Shown piece after piece: positions 1 through 7,680 of a stretch of 21,559 nucleotides of DNA; position 1 is the stretch's first letter, and every line of letters starts with the position of its first letter. The stretch spans positions 1-21,559 of IMG/VR virus record IMGVR_UViG_3300010354_000805; one strand, given 5' to 3'. The stretch is from a virus. Under the pieces are notes generated by a model, which ran no database searches, had not been told where the DNA came from, and worked only from the letters and a program-made list of their open reading frames with translations. The position numbers were made by a program, and so were the translations under genes.

Positions 1-1
1 A

Positions 2-1369
2 TTTAGAAAGAAGATGTGGGATGGAAAGATCAAACTCTTCAACTTCTACAAGAGAGAAATCTATGCAGGACTTTATGACTATGTTGTGCAGTTTGCAAAG
101 GATAGATCATATACGGTTGAGGAGCCAGAAATTCAATCAAAAACTAGAGTCTCTTTTGAACAAATCTCAGACTATGTATCCCAACTATCCCCCTACGCAG
201 CAGGGAAGCCCCTAGAGGCTCATAAACACCAATTAGAGGCTATTACCCACGCCATAAATCAAGATAGATGTCTTTTGCTCTCTCCTACTGCGTCTGGTAA
301 AAGTTTAATTATATATGCACTGTGTAGGTATTATTTAGAAAAAATAAACCCCAAAAAGAAGATATTAATTATAGTTCCAACTATATCTTTAGTGTCACAG
401 ATGTATTCTGATTTTATGGAATACTCTTCTAAAACTAAATGGAAAGCCAGAGATTACTGTCATAAAGTTCATGGGGGTCAAGATAAAGAGACTAATAAAA
501 AAATAGTAATTTCAACTTGGCAAAGTCTATACAAACTACCAAACAAATACTTTGAGCAATTTGAAGCCGTATTTGGTGATGAGTGCCATTTATTTAAATC
601 TAAATCCTTGGCAAGCATTATGAGTAAACTAAAAGAGTGTCCATATAGAATTGGTACAACAGGAACTCTAGATGGTTCATTTACTCACAAACTGGTAATA
701 GAGGGATTATTTGGTAGAGTACATAAGGTTATATCTACAAAAGAACTTATGGAGAAAAAAATTCTCTCTAGTTTATCAATTGATTGTATAGTATTGGATC
801 ATGATGACATCGATAGAAATATAACTAAAAAAATGATTTATGCTGATGAAATTAATTGGCTAATTTCCTGTAAAAAAAGAAATGATTTTATTTGTAAATT
901 AAGCGGTTCGTTAAAAGGAAACACATTGATATTGTTTCAATTTGTAGAAAAACACGGAAAAATACTTTATGAAACAATTAAAAGTATGTTTCCGGAAAGA
1001 AACGTGTACTTTATACACGGCCAAACTGACGTGGAAATGCGAGAATCTGTTAGAAAATTGGTGGAAAAATGCAATAATTGTATTATAATAGCATCATACG
1101 GAACCTTTTCAACTGGTGTAAGTATCAGAAGACTAAATAATATTGTATTCTCTTCTCCTTCTAAAAGCAGAATTAGAGTACTGCAGAGTATTGGCAGACA
1201 GTTAAGAAAATCTGAACACAAAGAAATTGCCAAACTATATGATATCGCTGATGATTTGAAGTGGAAATCTTACGTGAATCACACACTAAAACATTTTAAT
1301 GAGAGAATTAAAATTTATGATTCTGAGAAATTTGATTACAAGATTATAAAAATTCCTTTAGGAGATTAA
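2..1369 (+). CDS. uvsW: UvsW-type DNA/RNA helicase, 5' end cut by window edge
   Basis: Superfamily 2 helicase related to T4 UvsW, which unwinds R-loops and branched recombination intermediates and helps switch T4 from origin to recombination-dependent replication. The reading frame is open back to base 2, and the residues before the first Met (14) read FRKK and continue into WDGKIKLFN. This matches the conserved WDGR segment inside the N-terminal domain of T4 UvsW, so Met14 is internal and the true start lies upstream of the window. Counting from Met14, Walker A is SPTASGKS (90-97), motif II is DECH (189-192) as in T4, motif III is TTGT (215-218), and motif VI is QSIGRQLRK (391-399). The C terminus is complete (stop at 1367-1369). 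The next gene starts on the following base, so the two are probably cotranscribed. Confidence 0.95.
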   Translation, partial: FRKKMWDGKIKLFNFYKREIYAGLYDYVVQFAKDRSYTVEEPEIQSKTRVSFEQISDYVSQLSPYAAGKPLEAHKHQLEAITHAINQDRCLLLSPTASGKSLIIYALCRYYLEKINPKKKILIIVPTISLVSQMYSDFMEYSSKTKWKARDYCHKVHGGQDKETNKKIVISTWQSLYKLPNKYFEQFEAVFGDECHLFKSKSLASIMSKLKECPYRIGTTGTLDGSFTHKLVIEGLFGRVHKVISTKELMEKKILSSLSIDCIVLDHDDIDRNITKKMIYADEINWLISCKKRNDFICKLSGSLKGNTLILFQFVEKHGKILYETIKSMFPERNVYFIHGQTDVEMRESVRKLVEKCNNCIIIASYGTFSTGVSIRRLNNIVFSSPSKSRIRVLQSIGRQLRKSEHKEIAKLYDIADDLKWKSYVNHTLKHFNERIKIYDSEKFDYKIIKIPLGD

Positions 1370-1960
1370 ATGGAAAATAATTATAAAATAATCAAGCTCA
1401 CTTCGGGGGAATCGTTGATCTGCAAGATCAATAGAATAAAACACGAAACCATAGTTATTGAGAGACCTATGGTTTTTAAGTCTATATCATTACCAAATAA
1501 TTCATTATTTTTTGGTGCAGAGGCTCTGCAACTTAAAAACTGGATGGAATTTTCAGAAGATAAAACTGTTGAAATACCTATTAACCATGTAACTGCTTTG
1601 ATGAAAGCAGATTCAATGATTTCACATTGTTATGATATGGAAAAAGAAAAAGAAGACACACCCAATGCAAAGTCGCAAGAAATGAAAGATATTCTTTCGC
1701 ATCTGCAGGATTTATCTTCGCCCCAACAACCAGACAATAAAACTGTTCCAGGGATTCCTCAAAAACTAAACATAAATTTTAATGTTCCGGAAGACATGAT
1801 ACCAGATGTCATGGGTGCTTTAGGAATAAATATAAACAATGAAGATATGATTATTGATGGGGAAAGTTATGAAGATCCCCAATCCCCCCCCAACAATAAA
1901 AGTTCAGATTGGGGAAATAATTGGCAAGATTGGCCTGCCGATCCCCATGACTATCTCTGA
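1370..1960 (+). CDS. LSm-like small phage protein with acidic, Trp-rich tail
   Basis: A 196-residue protein starting directly after the uvsW stop codon, with GGAG about 6 bases before its ATG. The first 80 residues (YKIIKLTSGESLICKI..., then IVIERPMVF..., then a strand ending in HVTAL) have the spacing of a short five-strand Sm/LSm-like barrel. Similar small proteins occur beside replication genes in marine T4-like phages. The middle (90-150) is polar and probably flexible. The tail (about 170-196) is rich in Asp, Asn and Pro and has three Trp (WGNNWQDW). Role unknown; RNA binding or an adaptor for another phage protein are inferences from the fold guess. The 3' end carries a run of eight C (1884-1891) that would shift the frame if miscounted. 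Confidence 0.75.
   Translation: MENNYKIIKLTSGESLICKINRIKHETIVIERPMVFKSISLPNNSLFFGAEALQLKNWMEFSEDKTVEIPINHVTALMKADSMISHCYDMEKEKEDTPNAKSQEMKDILSHLQDLSSPQQPDNKTVPGIPQKLNINFNVPEDMIPDVMGALGININNEDMIIDGESYEDPQSPPNNKSSDWGNNWQDWPADPHDYL
1876..1915 (+). other. Inverted repeat flanking a C8 tract
   Basis: TCCCCAATC (1876-1884) is perfectly complementary to GATTGGGGA (1907-1915), with a 22-base loop that includes most of an eight-C run (1884-1891). It lies inside the 3' end of the LSm-like gene. No U run follows, so it is not a standard intrinsic terminator. Other GGGGA and TCCCC words nearby (about 1859 and 1940) could pair in competing ways. Confidence 0.4.
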
Positions 1961-2028
1961 TTAGATTTAGTCTTTGCTGACTGACACAGTCAAGTCTACT
2001 TGCTAAAAAAACATTGTCAACAATTTTC

Positions 2029-2056
2029 TTGCTAAAGAAATTATTTGCTGTATAAT
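2029..2056 (+). promoter_or_regulatory. Sigma-70-like promoter for gene 55 operon
   Basis: TATAAT (2051-2056) is a perfect -10 box, with TTGCTA (2029-2034, 4 of 6 matches to TTGACA) 16 bases upstream. This is in the only sizeable gap of the replication block (1961-2079). The word TTGCTAAA at the -35 position is repeated exactly 29 bases upstream (2000-2007); it resembles, but does not match, the T4 MotA box. The predicted start near 2063 leaves a short leader carrying AAGGAG (2068-2073), 6 bases before the gene 55 ATG. The promoter probably serves early or middle expression of 55 and 47. Confidence 0.6.
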
Positions 2057-2079
2057 CGTGACAACACAAGGAGTATAAC

Positions 2080-2661
2080 ATGGGCAGAAAAAAGAAATTA
2101 GAACCAGAAAATGTAATAAAAAAAGAAAAAATTAAAAAACAAAAAGAACATTATGTAGATAATAAATTATTCTATAAAGAAATGGTAGACTGGAAAAAAA
2201 AATATAAAGAGTCCCAAGAAATGGACGAACCTGCTCCTCCGGTTACAGAATATATTGCAACTTGTTTTTTTCATATAGCAGAAAACTTAGCAAAAAAACC
2301 AAACTTTGTAAATTATCCGTTTAAGGATGATATGATTGGTGATGGCATAGAAAATTGTTTAACATATTGTAGCAATTTTAATCCTCGTAAATCTAAAAAT
2401 CCATTTTCTTATTTTACTCAAATAATATATTATGCTTTCTTGCGTAAAATACAAAAAGAAAAAAAACAAAATTATATTAAATACAAATATTTGGAGTCTC
2501 AAGATACTCAGGGGGATTTTACTGAATTCCTTAAATTATTAGGCATTAATGAAGAGGAGGGGGAAATGTATAAGAGAATGTCTGAGGAAAAAAAAGAAAA
2601 AACTATAATAAAGAAAAAGAAAAAAAAGAAAAAAGATAGTCTCTTGGAGGATGATGAATGA
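2080..2661 (+). CDS. 55: Late-transcription sigma factor gp55
   Basis: A 193-residue homologue of T4 gp55 (185 residues), the small sigma factor that directs host RNA polymerase to late promoters (TATAAATA) together with gp33 and the sliding clamp. The region-2-like core spans about residues 57-130, including YPFKDDMIGDGIENCL (79-94) and NPFSYFTQIIYYAFLRKI (107-124); both align with T4 gp55. The N terminus (1-45) is Lys-rich. The C terminus has eight consecutive Lys and ends SLLEDDE. In T4 the extreme C terminus (SLDFLYE region) binds the clamp, and this hydrophobic-acidic end may do the same. The start is supported by AAGGAG. Its stop overlaps the gene 47 start (ATGA). Its presumed targets are the TATAAATA motifs in this window. 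Confidence 0.93.
   Translation: MGRKKKLEPENVIKKEKIKKQKEHYVDNKLFYKEMVDWKKKYKESQEMDEPAPPVTEYIATCFFHIAENLAKKPNFVNYPFKDDMIGDGIENCLTYCSNFNPRKSKNPFSYFTQIIYYAFLRKIQKEKKQNYIKYKYLESQDTQGDFTEFLKLLGINEEEGEMYKRMSEEKKEKTIIKKKKKKKKDSLLEDDE
2555..2568 (+). promoter_or_regulatory. Strong internal ribosome-binding site inside gene 55
   Basis: AGGAGGGGG (2555-2563) stands two bases before an ATG (2566-2568) that is in frame with gene 55. The codons used are GAG GAG GGG, G-rich for a genome that mostly uses GAA and GGA. Initiation here would give a 31-residue peptide (2566-2661) with the poly-Lys tract and the SLLEDDE tail. Whether it is used is unknown. Confidence 0.35.
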
Positions 2662-3701
2662 GCAAAATTGCTTTTATAACCGACACACATTTTGGTGCGC
2701 GTAATGATTCGCCATTGTTTGTTGAATATTTTCTGTCCTTTTTAGAAGGACAGTTTTTTCCCTATTTAAAAGCCAATAATATTAAAACTGTTATTCATCT
2801 TGGTGATCTAATGGATCGCAGAAAGTATGTAAATTTTTATGTGCTTTCGCAAGTTAAATCTAGATTTATGGATTATCTTCGAAAAAACAATATAGAGTTT
2901 CACTGCATAGTCGGCAACCATGATACATTTTTTAAGAACACAAATGATCTAAATTCTATAAATGAATTGTTTGGGGAAAATGGAATTTACATTTATGATA
3001 AGCCAACATGTAAAACTATAGAAGGATTTGATTTTGCGATTGTTCCTTGGATAAACAAAGAAAACGAAAAAGAATGTTTAGACTTTATAAAGACAGCAAA
3101 GGCAGCAGTCTGTCTGGGGCACTTTGAACTATATGGATATGAGATTATGAGAGGTATACCGCATGAAGATGGTATGGATCCAAATCTTCTTTCTAGGTAT
3201 GAAATGGTTTTTAGTGGGCACTTTCACGTCAAGCACAGCAAAGATAATGTGCATTATCTCGGTACACCGTATCAGATAACTTTTAATGATCTTGGCCAGA
3301 AAAAGGGGTTCTATGTTTTTGATACAGAAACTCGCAATCTGGAATTTGTGGAAAACGAAAGAAAACTATTTTACAGTATTCGCTATAATGATGTTGATTA
3401 TGATATGTTAACTTTAGATTTTGAACGCTATAGAAATTGTTTTATGCGTGTCATAATAGAGAAAAAAACAAATAAACTAATGTTTGATGAATATATTAAT
3501 AAATTAAATTCAGTAGAAGTTTCTGAATTAAATATTATAGAATCGTTTGGAGAAACGAGTCAACAACAGGTTGACATTGATACGACTAAGGATACACTAA
3601 GCATCATCAACGACGAAATAGATCAGATGGAAGAAGTTCCAAATAAAAATAAATTAAAATCCATCATACACAGTTTATATCTAGAAAGCCTATCACAATG
3701 A
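2658..3701 (+). CDS. 47: Recombination nuclease subunit gp47 (Mre11-like)
   Basis: A 347-residue calcineurin-like metallophosphoesterase, close in length to T4 gp47 (339). Gp47 pairs with the ATPase gp46 to resect DNA ends for recombination-dependent replication and host DNA breakdown. Metal-binding motifs are in order: DTHFG (9-13), HLGDLMDRR (47-55), VGNHD (85-89), LGHFE (153-157) and SGHFH (186-190). The C-terminal third is the expected helical cap and partner-binding region. GGAGG (2646-2650) sits 7 bases before the ATG, supporting this start over the out-of-frame ATGs at 2651 and 2654. It overlaps gene 55 by ATGA and the next gene by ATGA, so translation is probably coupled on both sides. 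Confidence 0.95.
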   Translation: MSKIAFITDTHFGARNDSPLFVEYFLSFLEGQFFPYLKANNIKTVIHLGDLMDRRKYVNFYVLSQVKSRFMDYLRKNNIEFHCIVGNHDTFFKNTNDLNSINELFGENGIYIYDKPTCKTIEGFDFAIVPWINKENEKECLDFIKTAKAAVCLGHFELYGYEIMRGIPHEDGMDPNLLSRYEMVFSGHFHVKHSKDNVHYLGTPYQITFNDLGQKKGFYVFDTETRNLEFVENERKLFYSIRYNDVDYDMLTLDFERYRNCFMRVIIEKKTNKLMFDEYINKLNSVEVSELNIIESFGETSQQQVDIDTTKDTLSIINDEIDQMEEVPNKNKLKSIIHSLYLESLSQ

Positions 3702-4318
3702 ATATCTTTGCAGTACACAATAATCCAATAATTTCTGCTCAACAGTTGTGTGATAAACATGTAGTTAAAATGATTGTGGAAAGCTGTCAATTACTTTCTA
3801 CGGCACATAGATTACTTGATGGTTATGAAGACCGAGAAAAAACTAAAAGCGGAAGAACTCGTAAAATTTATAAAATGCATGATCCAGAAATGGAATCAAA
3901 ACTTTGTAAATTTGTTATGCCAAATCACCCCTGTGCAATTTGGGCAAGAGAGACAACATCAAACTATATTTGGCTTTCTAAACACACTCTGGGTTTGTGT
4001 GGTGAATATACAGATAGGTATGGCAAAGTTCATTCTATGGAACCTCTTGCTTTACTTCTAAATGAAAAATTGCCAAGTAATATTCCAGTGGATGAGCTAA
4101 CTGAATTCGTTCAAGCGATGCCAAAACAATATAAAATGCCTAATCCAATTTTAGGATATCGATATTATTATTGTTATGAAAAATCTAGATTTGCCACTTG
4201 GAAAAATTCAAAACATCCAAATTGGTATATTAATCTACACAATATAAAAGATATGGTTTCACAGAGCAATATTGAAGTTGAAATGAATGCCCCATCTTCT
4301 ATTAAAGATGGATTATAA
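3698..4318 (+). CDS. Conserved phage protein of unknown function (DKHVVKM family)
   Basis: A 206-residue protein overlapping gene 47 by ATGA. I recognise the pattern from marine T4-like and T7-like phages, where it is annotated hypothetical, but know no assigned activity. Motifs that look invariant are LCDKHVVKMIVESCQLLSTAHR (positions about 17-38; key residues D, K, H, E and H), NHPCAIWARE (about 76-85), EYTDRYGKVH (102-111), YRYYY (154-158) and FATWK (165-169). The His, Asp, Glu and Arg residues spaced through a compact soluble protein suggest an enzyme, and its place in the 47/46 operon suggests nucleic-acid or nucleotide metabolism. Both points are inference. No signal peptide or membrane segment is seen. 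Its last bases carry the late promoter motif for the next gene. Confidence 0.7.
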   Translation: MNIFAVHNNPIISAQQLCDKHVVKMIVESCQLLSTAHRLLDGYEDREKTKSGRTRKIYKMHDPEMESKLCKFVMPNHPCAIWARETTSNYIWLSKHTLGLCGEYTDRYGKVHSMEPLALLLNEKLPSNIPVDELTEFVQAMPKQYKMPNPILGYRYYYCYEKSRFATWKNSKHPNWYINLHNIKDMVSQSNIEVEMNAPSSIKDGL

Positions 4319-4321
4319 ATA
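4314..4321 (+). promoter_or_regulatory. T4-type late promoter (TATAAATA) at gene 4327
   Basis: Exact match to the T4 late promoter consensus TATAAATA, at the junction between the DKHVVKM gene and the basic protein gene. If the motif occupies -13 to -6 as in T4, +1 falls at 4327, the A of the downstream ATG, and no Shine-Dalgarno sequence is present. It may therefore give a leaderless mRNA, or serve gene 46 as well. Confidence 0.55.
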
Positions 4322-4326
4322 GACAT

Positions 4327-4815
4327 ATGAATGACAATATATTTAGAGATTATCAAGAACAAAAAGAAAATGAATCGGCTATTCAGATAATAGAAAACTC
4401 CGATAACATATCTATTTTTTGTTCAGAAAAAAATCATGTAAAATTAATTGAAATTTTAGATGATGAATATTTTATTTACGAAGAAACCGATAGTGGATTT
4501 TTGGTAAAAGATATTCCATATGACGATTTTATTAAAGTATTGTCGGAATATGAATTTTTAGAAACATTGGATGAGGCTGCTCCGGTAAGAAAACTGGTAG
4601 TTCGTGGTGGTAAAAGAAAAGTAATCTTTAAATGTCCACCGGGCCAGAAAAAAATAAAAAGAAGATGTATCAGAAGACCTGCTGCAGAACTAGCAAGAGT
4701 CAGGAGAGGTGCAAGAAAAGCAGCAAGAAAAGCAAGAAGCAAAAGAACAAGAGCAAATAGAAGAAGGAAAATTTCTCTAAAAAGAAGAGCATCGTTCGCT
4801 AAACGTCGTCATTAA
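4327..4815 (+). CDS. Basic late protein, probable virion or head-core component
   Basis: 162 residues in two halves. Residues 1-85 are acidic and probably globular (helical start, then short strands). Residues 86-162 are extremely basic: I count 35 Arg or Lys in the last 77, ending in RRASFAKRRH, with a KCPPGQKKIKRRCIRR segment holding two Cys. Marine T4-like phages encode similar acidic-then-basic proteins with a VVRxGK...CP.G.....CV motif, which I recall only as hypothetical or structural. DNA condensation, prohead core or internal head function is inferred from charge and from the late promoter directly upstream (4314-4321). It sits between genes 47 and 46, an unusual place for a late gene. 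There is no Shine-Dalgarno sequence. Confidence 0.6.
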   Translation: MNDNIFRDYQEQKENESAIQIIENSDNISIFCSEKNHVKLIEILDDEYFIYEETDSGFLVKDIPYDDFIKVLSEYEFLETLDEAAPVRKLVVRGGKRKVIFKCPPGQKKIKRRCIRRPAAELARVRRGARKAARKARSKRTRANRRRKISLKRRASFAKRRH

Positions 4816-4821
4816 TTTATT

Positions 4822-6552
4822 ATGTTAATATTAAAAAAGATACGCTGGAAAAATTTCCTAAGCACAGGAAATACTTTTACAGAAATTATACTGAATAAAC
4901 GCAAAAGCACACTTATTAGTGGTGCCAACGGATCTGGTAAAACTACATTACTAGATGCTTTGGTTTTTGGATTATTTGGTAAACCATATCGAAACATCAA
5001 TATTCCTCAACTGGTTAATAGTGTAAACAAAAAAGATTGTATTGTTGAAATAGAGTTTTCTGTTGGGGGAATAGATTACAAAGTTGTTCGGGGTCTTGCT
5101 CCAAAAACATTAGAGATATACAAGCAAGGTAAATTAATAGATCAAGATTCTAAAGCAAAAGATTATCAAAAAATGTTTGAAGAAAACATTTTAAAAATGA
5201 ATTGTAAAGCATTCTGCCAAGTCATCGTTCTTGGTTCTACTAATTATATTCCATTTATGGCACTAACTGCCGGTGAGCGCAGAGAAATAGTAGAAGCACT
5301 TTTAGATATCGATGTGTTTTCTATGATGAATTCTCTACTCAAGGGCAAAATTTCTGAAAACAAAGAAGAACTTAAAGAAGTTGGCCATAAACTATCGTTG
5401 CTAAAAGAACGAGCAGATGCCCAAACAAATCACATTAAGGTATTGAAGGAAAAGAGTAAAACTTCTATTGAAAAATATCAACAAGAAATAGAACAATCTT
5501 TAAAGCAAAATGAAGAATTAAATTCTGAAATTTTATCATTAACTGCTCAAATAAATGATTTAGTTGTGAACATAAAGGATGACGAACCGGAAATTGAAAA
5601 ACAACTAAGACTGGCAGAGAGAATAGTTGACGATAATGATACAAATATATCAAAAATTGAAAAAGAAATATCTTTTTATCATAATACAGATAAATGCCCA
5701 ACATGTTCTCAGAATATTAATGCAGAATTGAAGACGCAAAAATTACATACATGTAATCTACAAAAAAATGAACTAAAGGATTATACTGCAAAACAAGTCA
5801 TGGTTATCGATTCTCTTAAAGAGAAACTACAAACCCTATTTCATATTCAAAGCAAAATCGATTCTATTCAAAATAAAATAAAAGATGTCCAATCAAATAT
5901 ATCTGCAAATAATCAATACATCAAAAAAATGAATAAACAAATAGCAGATTTACATTCAGAGTCGGGGGACATTGAAAGTGAAAATGATAAATTACAAATT
6001 ATAATGAATGATGGTAAAAAACATTTAGATGATAAAAAAGAATTAGAGGAAAATGCACAATATTACACTATGGCATCTCTTATCATGAAAGATTCTGGTA
6101 TTAAAAGTAAAATTATAAAATATTATTTACCAATTATGAACAAAATCATAAATCAATATCTAGATCATATGGATTTCTTTGTTCACTTTGAGTTAGATGA
6201 ATCATTTGTGGAAACTATTAAAAGCAGACACAGAGATATTTTTACATATGCCAGTTTTAGTGAAGGAGAGAAGAGAAAGATAGATCTGGCCCTTTTGTTT
6301 GCTTGGAGAGAAATTGCAAAATTAAAGAATTCTTTAAATTGCAATTTGTTAATATTCGATGAGGTCTTAGATGGCAGTTTAGACGACACTGCAACTGATG
6401 CATTTTTAAGTATCATAAATTCTAAATTCTTTAAGAAAGATACAAATATATTTGTTATTTCACATAAACCGAAGGACACTTTACAAGACAAATTTAAAGG
6501 TCATTTAACTTTTGTGAAGAAAAATAACTTTAGTAGACTTGACATCCCCTAA
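4822..6552 (+). CDS. 46: Recombination nuclease ATPase subunit gp46 (Rad50-like)
   Basis: A 576-residue SMC/Rad50-type ATPase, close to T4 gp46 (560). Walker A is GANGSGKTT (34-42). A coiled coil runs from about 172 to 415, interrupted by a zinc-hook motif CPTC (292-295), where two molecules can dimerise. The ABC signature is FSEGEK (479-484), Walker B is LLIFDEVLDG (509-518) with catalytic Glu514, and the switch His is in VISHK (545-549). It acts with gp47 to process DNA ends. The start follows the basic-protein gene by 6 bases with no clear Shine-Dalgarno sequence, so it may depend on coupling. Both ATPase halves and the hook are present, so the protein looks complete. Confidence 0.96.
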   Translation: MLILKKIRWKNFLSTGNTFTEIILNKRKSTLISGANGSGKTTLLDALVFGLFGKPYRNINIPQLVNSVNKKDCIVEIEFSVGGIDYKVVRGLAPKTLEIYKQGKLIDQDSKAKDYQKMFEENILKMNCKAFCQVIVLGSTNYIPFMALTAGERREIVEALLDIDVFSMMNSLLKGKISENKEELKEVGHKLSLLKERADAQTNHIKVLKEKSKTSIEKYQQEIEQSLKQNEELNSEILSLTAQINDLVVNIKDDEPEIEKQLRLAERIVDDNDTNISKIEKEISFYHNTDKCPTCSQNINAELKTQKLHTCNLQKNELKDYTAKQVMVIDSLKEKLQTLFHIQSKIDSIQNKIKDVQSNISANNQYIKKMNKQIADLHSESGDIESENDKLQIIMNDGKKHLDDKKELEENAQYYTMASLIMKDSGIKSKIIKYYLPIMNKIINQYLDHMDFFVHFELDESFVETIKSRHRDIFTYASFSEGEKRKIDLALLFAWREIAKLKNSLNCNLLIFDEVLDGSLDDTATDAFLSIINSKFFKKDTNIFVISHKPKDTLQDKFKGHLTFVKKNNFSRLDIP

Positions 6553-6573
6553 TCGTGCATATATATTGCTTGT

Positions 6574-7680
6574 ATGGCTAAAAGAATTCAAAAAGGCGAC
6601 AGCGTTGAATCCATCGTTATGGGAGATGAACCTCTGTGGAATACCAATATTCCGCTGACGGATGAATACCTCTCTGCTTATATTATTAAGCACACTAATT
6701 GGTGCAACTATCATTGGGATCAAAAGAACTACCGAAAGGCTGTTTTGGAATATCTCAAGAATAAAAAAAATAAAAATCAATTCATTACAATCAGTAAAAA
6801 GAACGGCGATAATTTTGCATTTCGAGAAATTGGAAATTATTGCAGAATGCTGTCTCTCGGTTGCCCGTTGACAGAAAAAATTATTTCCTATATTGACTCT
6901 AAACTGAAGGACCTTAAGTCAACTTATGATGTGGTAGAACCTGAAGAATCTACTACTGAAAAGGTTGATATTCAGCAGAGGATTAAGGATAAGACAAAAG
7001 ATCTAATTGATACAATTGAAGAAAAGGTTGACCATTTTGTGCAGGCTCTTTCTGTGGATCGTCCATATTCATTTGATGCTGTTTCTTGGCTTACGGGTAT
7101 TGGTGTAAAACCGGTGCACACAAAAGAAATTATTAAGTTGTTTACTCCTCGTAAAGAGGAACTGGAAAAGGCTTTAAACGGCGATAAGGAACTTATGGAG
7201 GGATATGCGTTCTTGGGTAAGGCTAAGACTCGTAAATATATGGAATTCAATGTAGGTATTATAAACGCTTGTAATACGATTGCAGAAAATAAACGTAAAC
7301 CAAGGAAGAAGAAAAAAATTTCTCCAGAAAAACTTGTTTCTAAACTAAAGTATATGGTTGAGGATCCGACAACCAAGATTAAATCTATTGATCCCCGAAA
7401 GATTATCTCAGCAAATATTTTACTTACGTATAATACCAAAACAAAGAAAGCCTGTCTTTTTAGTTCAAAATCTGGGTTGAGCATCAAAGGCAGTTCTATT
7501 ATTGGATTTGATGAAACGGATTCTTCCTCAAAGTCTTTGAGGAAAGAAAGTTATATTTTTAACTTGACAAAGCAGCATAAGGATGTATCATCTGTATATA
7601 AATCCGTAAAATCTAAGGAGAAGCCTGTAAAAAGTAGAATAAATAATGATGTGCTGCTACTGCAGGCGATTAAACTATGA
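6574..7680 (+). CDS. Unknown 368-residue protein coupled to RNase H
   Basis: I do not recognise a function. It starts 21 bases after gene 46 without a clear Shine-Dalgarno sequence, and its stop overlaps the RNase H start (ATGA). Residues 1-110 look globular with several Trp and Tyr (WCNYHWDQKNYRKAVLEYL, 43-61). A charged, helical linker follows (about 115-155), then a helical middle, a Lys/Arg patch (KRKPRKKKKISPEKL, about 242-256) and a C-terminal domain with beta-strand character. The basic patch and the operon suggest a nucleic-acid-binding accessory factor for replication or recombination, which is inference. By eye its coding sequence is richer in G+C and in CGT arginine codons than its neighbours. 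Confidence 0.7.
   Translation: MAKRIQKGDSVESIVMGDEPLWNTNIPLTDEYLSAYIIKHTNWCNYHWDQKNYRKAVLEYLKNKKNKNQFITISKKNGDNFAFREIGNYCRMLSLGCPLTEKIISYIDSKLKDLKSTYDVVEPEESTTEKVDIQQRIKDKTKDLIDTIEEKVDHFVQALSVDRPYSFDAVSWLTGIGVKPVHTKEIIKLFTPRKEELEKALNGDKELMEGYAFLGKAKTRKYMEFNVGIINACNTIAENKRKPRKKKKISPEKLVSKLKYMVEDPTTKIKSIDPRKIISANILLTYNTKTKKACLFSSKSGLSIKGSSIIGFDETDSSSKSLRKESYIFNLTKQHKDVSSVYKSVKSKEKPVKSRINNDVLLLQAIKL

Noticed and set aside
1978-1992. Hairpin TGACTG-ACA-CAGTCA after the LSm-like gene, considered as a terminator
   Set aside because: Only 6 bp, with no following U run (AGTCTACTTGC follows), so it does not meet the intrinsic terminator pattern.
3774-4061. 95-codon + strand frame inside gene 3698
   Set aside because: It is an out-of-frame shadow of a well-conserved protein, with no Shine-Dalgarno sequence and no recognisable product.
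4292-4311. Hairpin CCATCTT/AAGATGG at the end of gene 3698 as a terminator
   Set aside because: A 7-bp stem followed by ATTATAAATAG, not a U run; the sequence also encodes the C terminus and abuts the late promoter.
6972-7487. 171-codon open frame on the - strand opposite gene 6574
   Set aside because: The + strand gene is coupled to RNase H and has normal coding features. The antisense frame has hydrophobic low-complexity sequence and no initiation signals.
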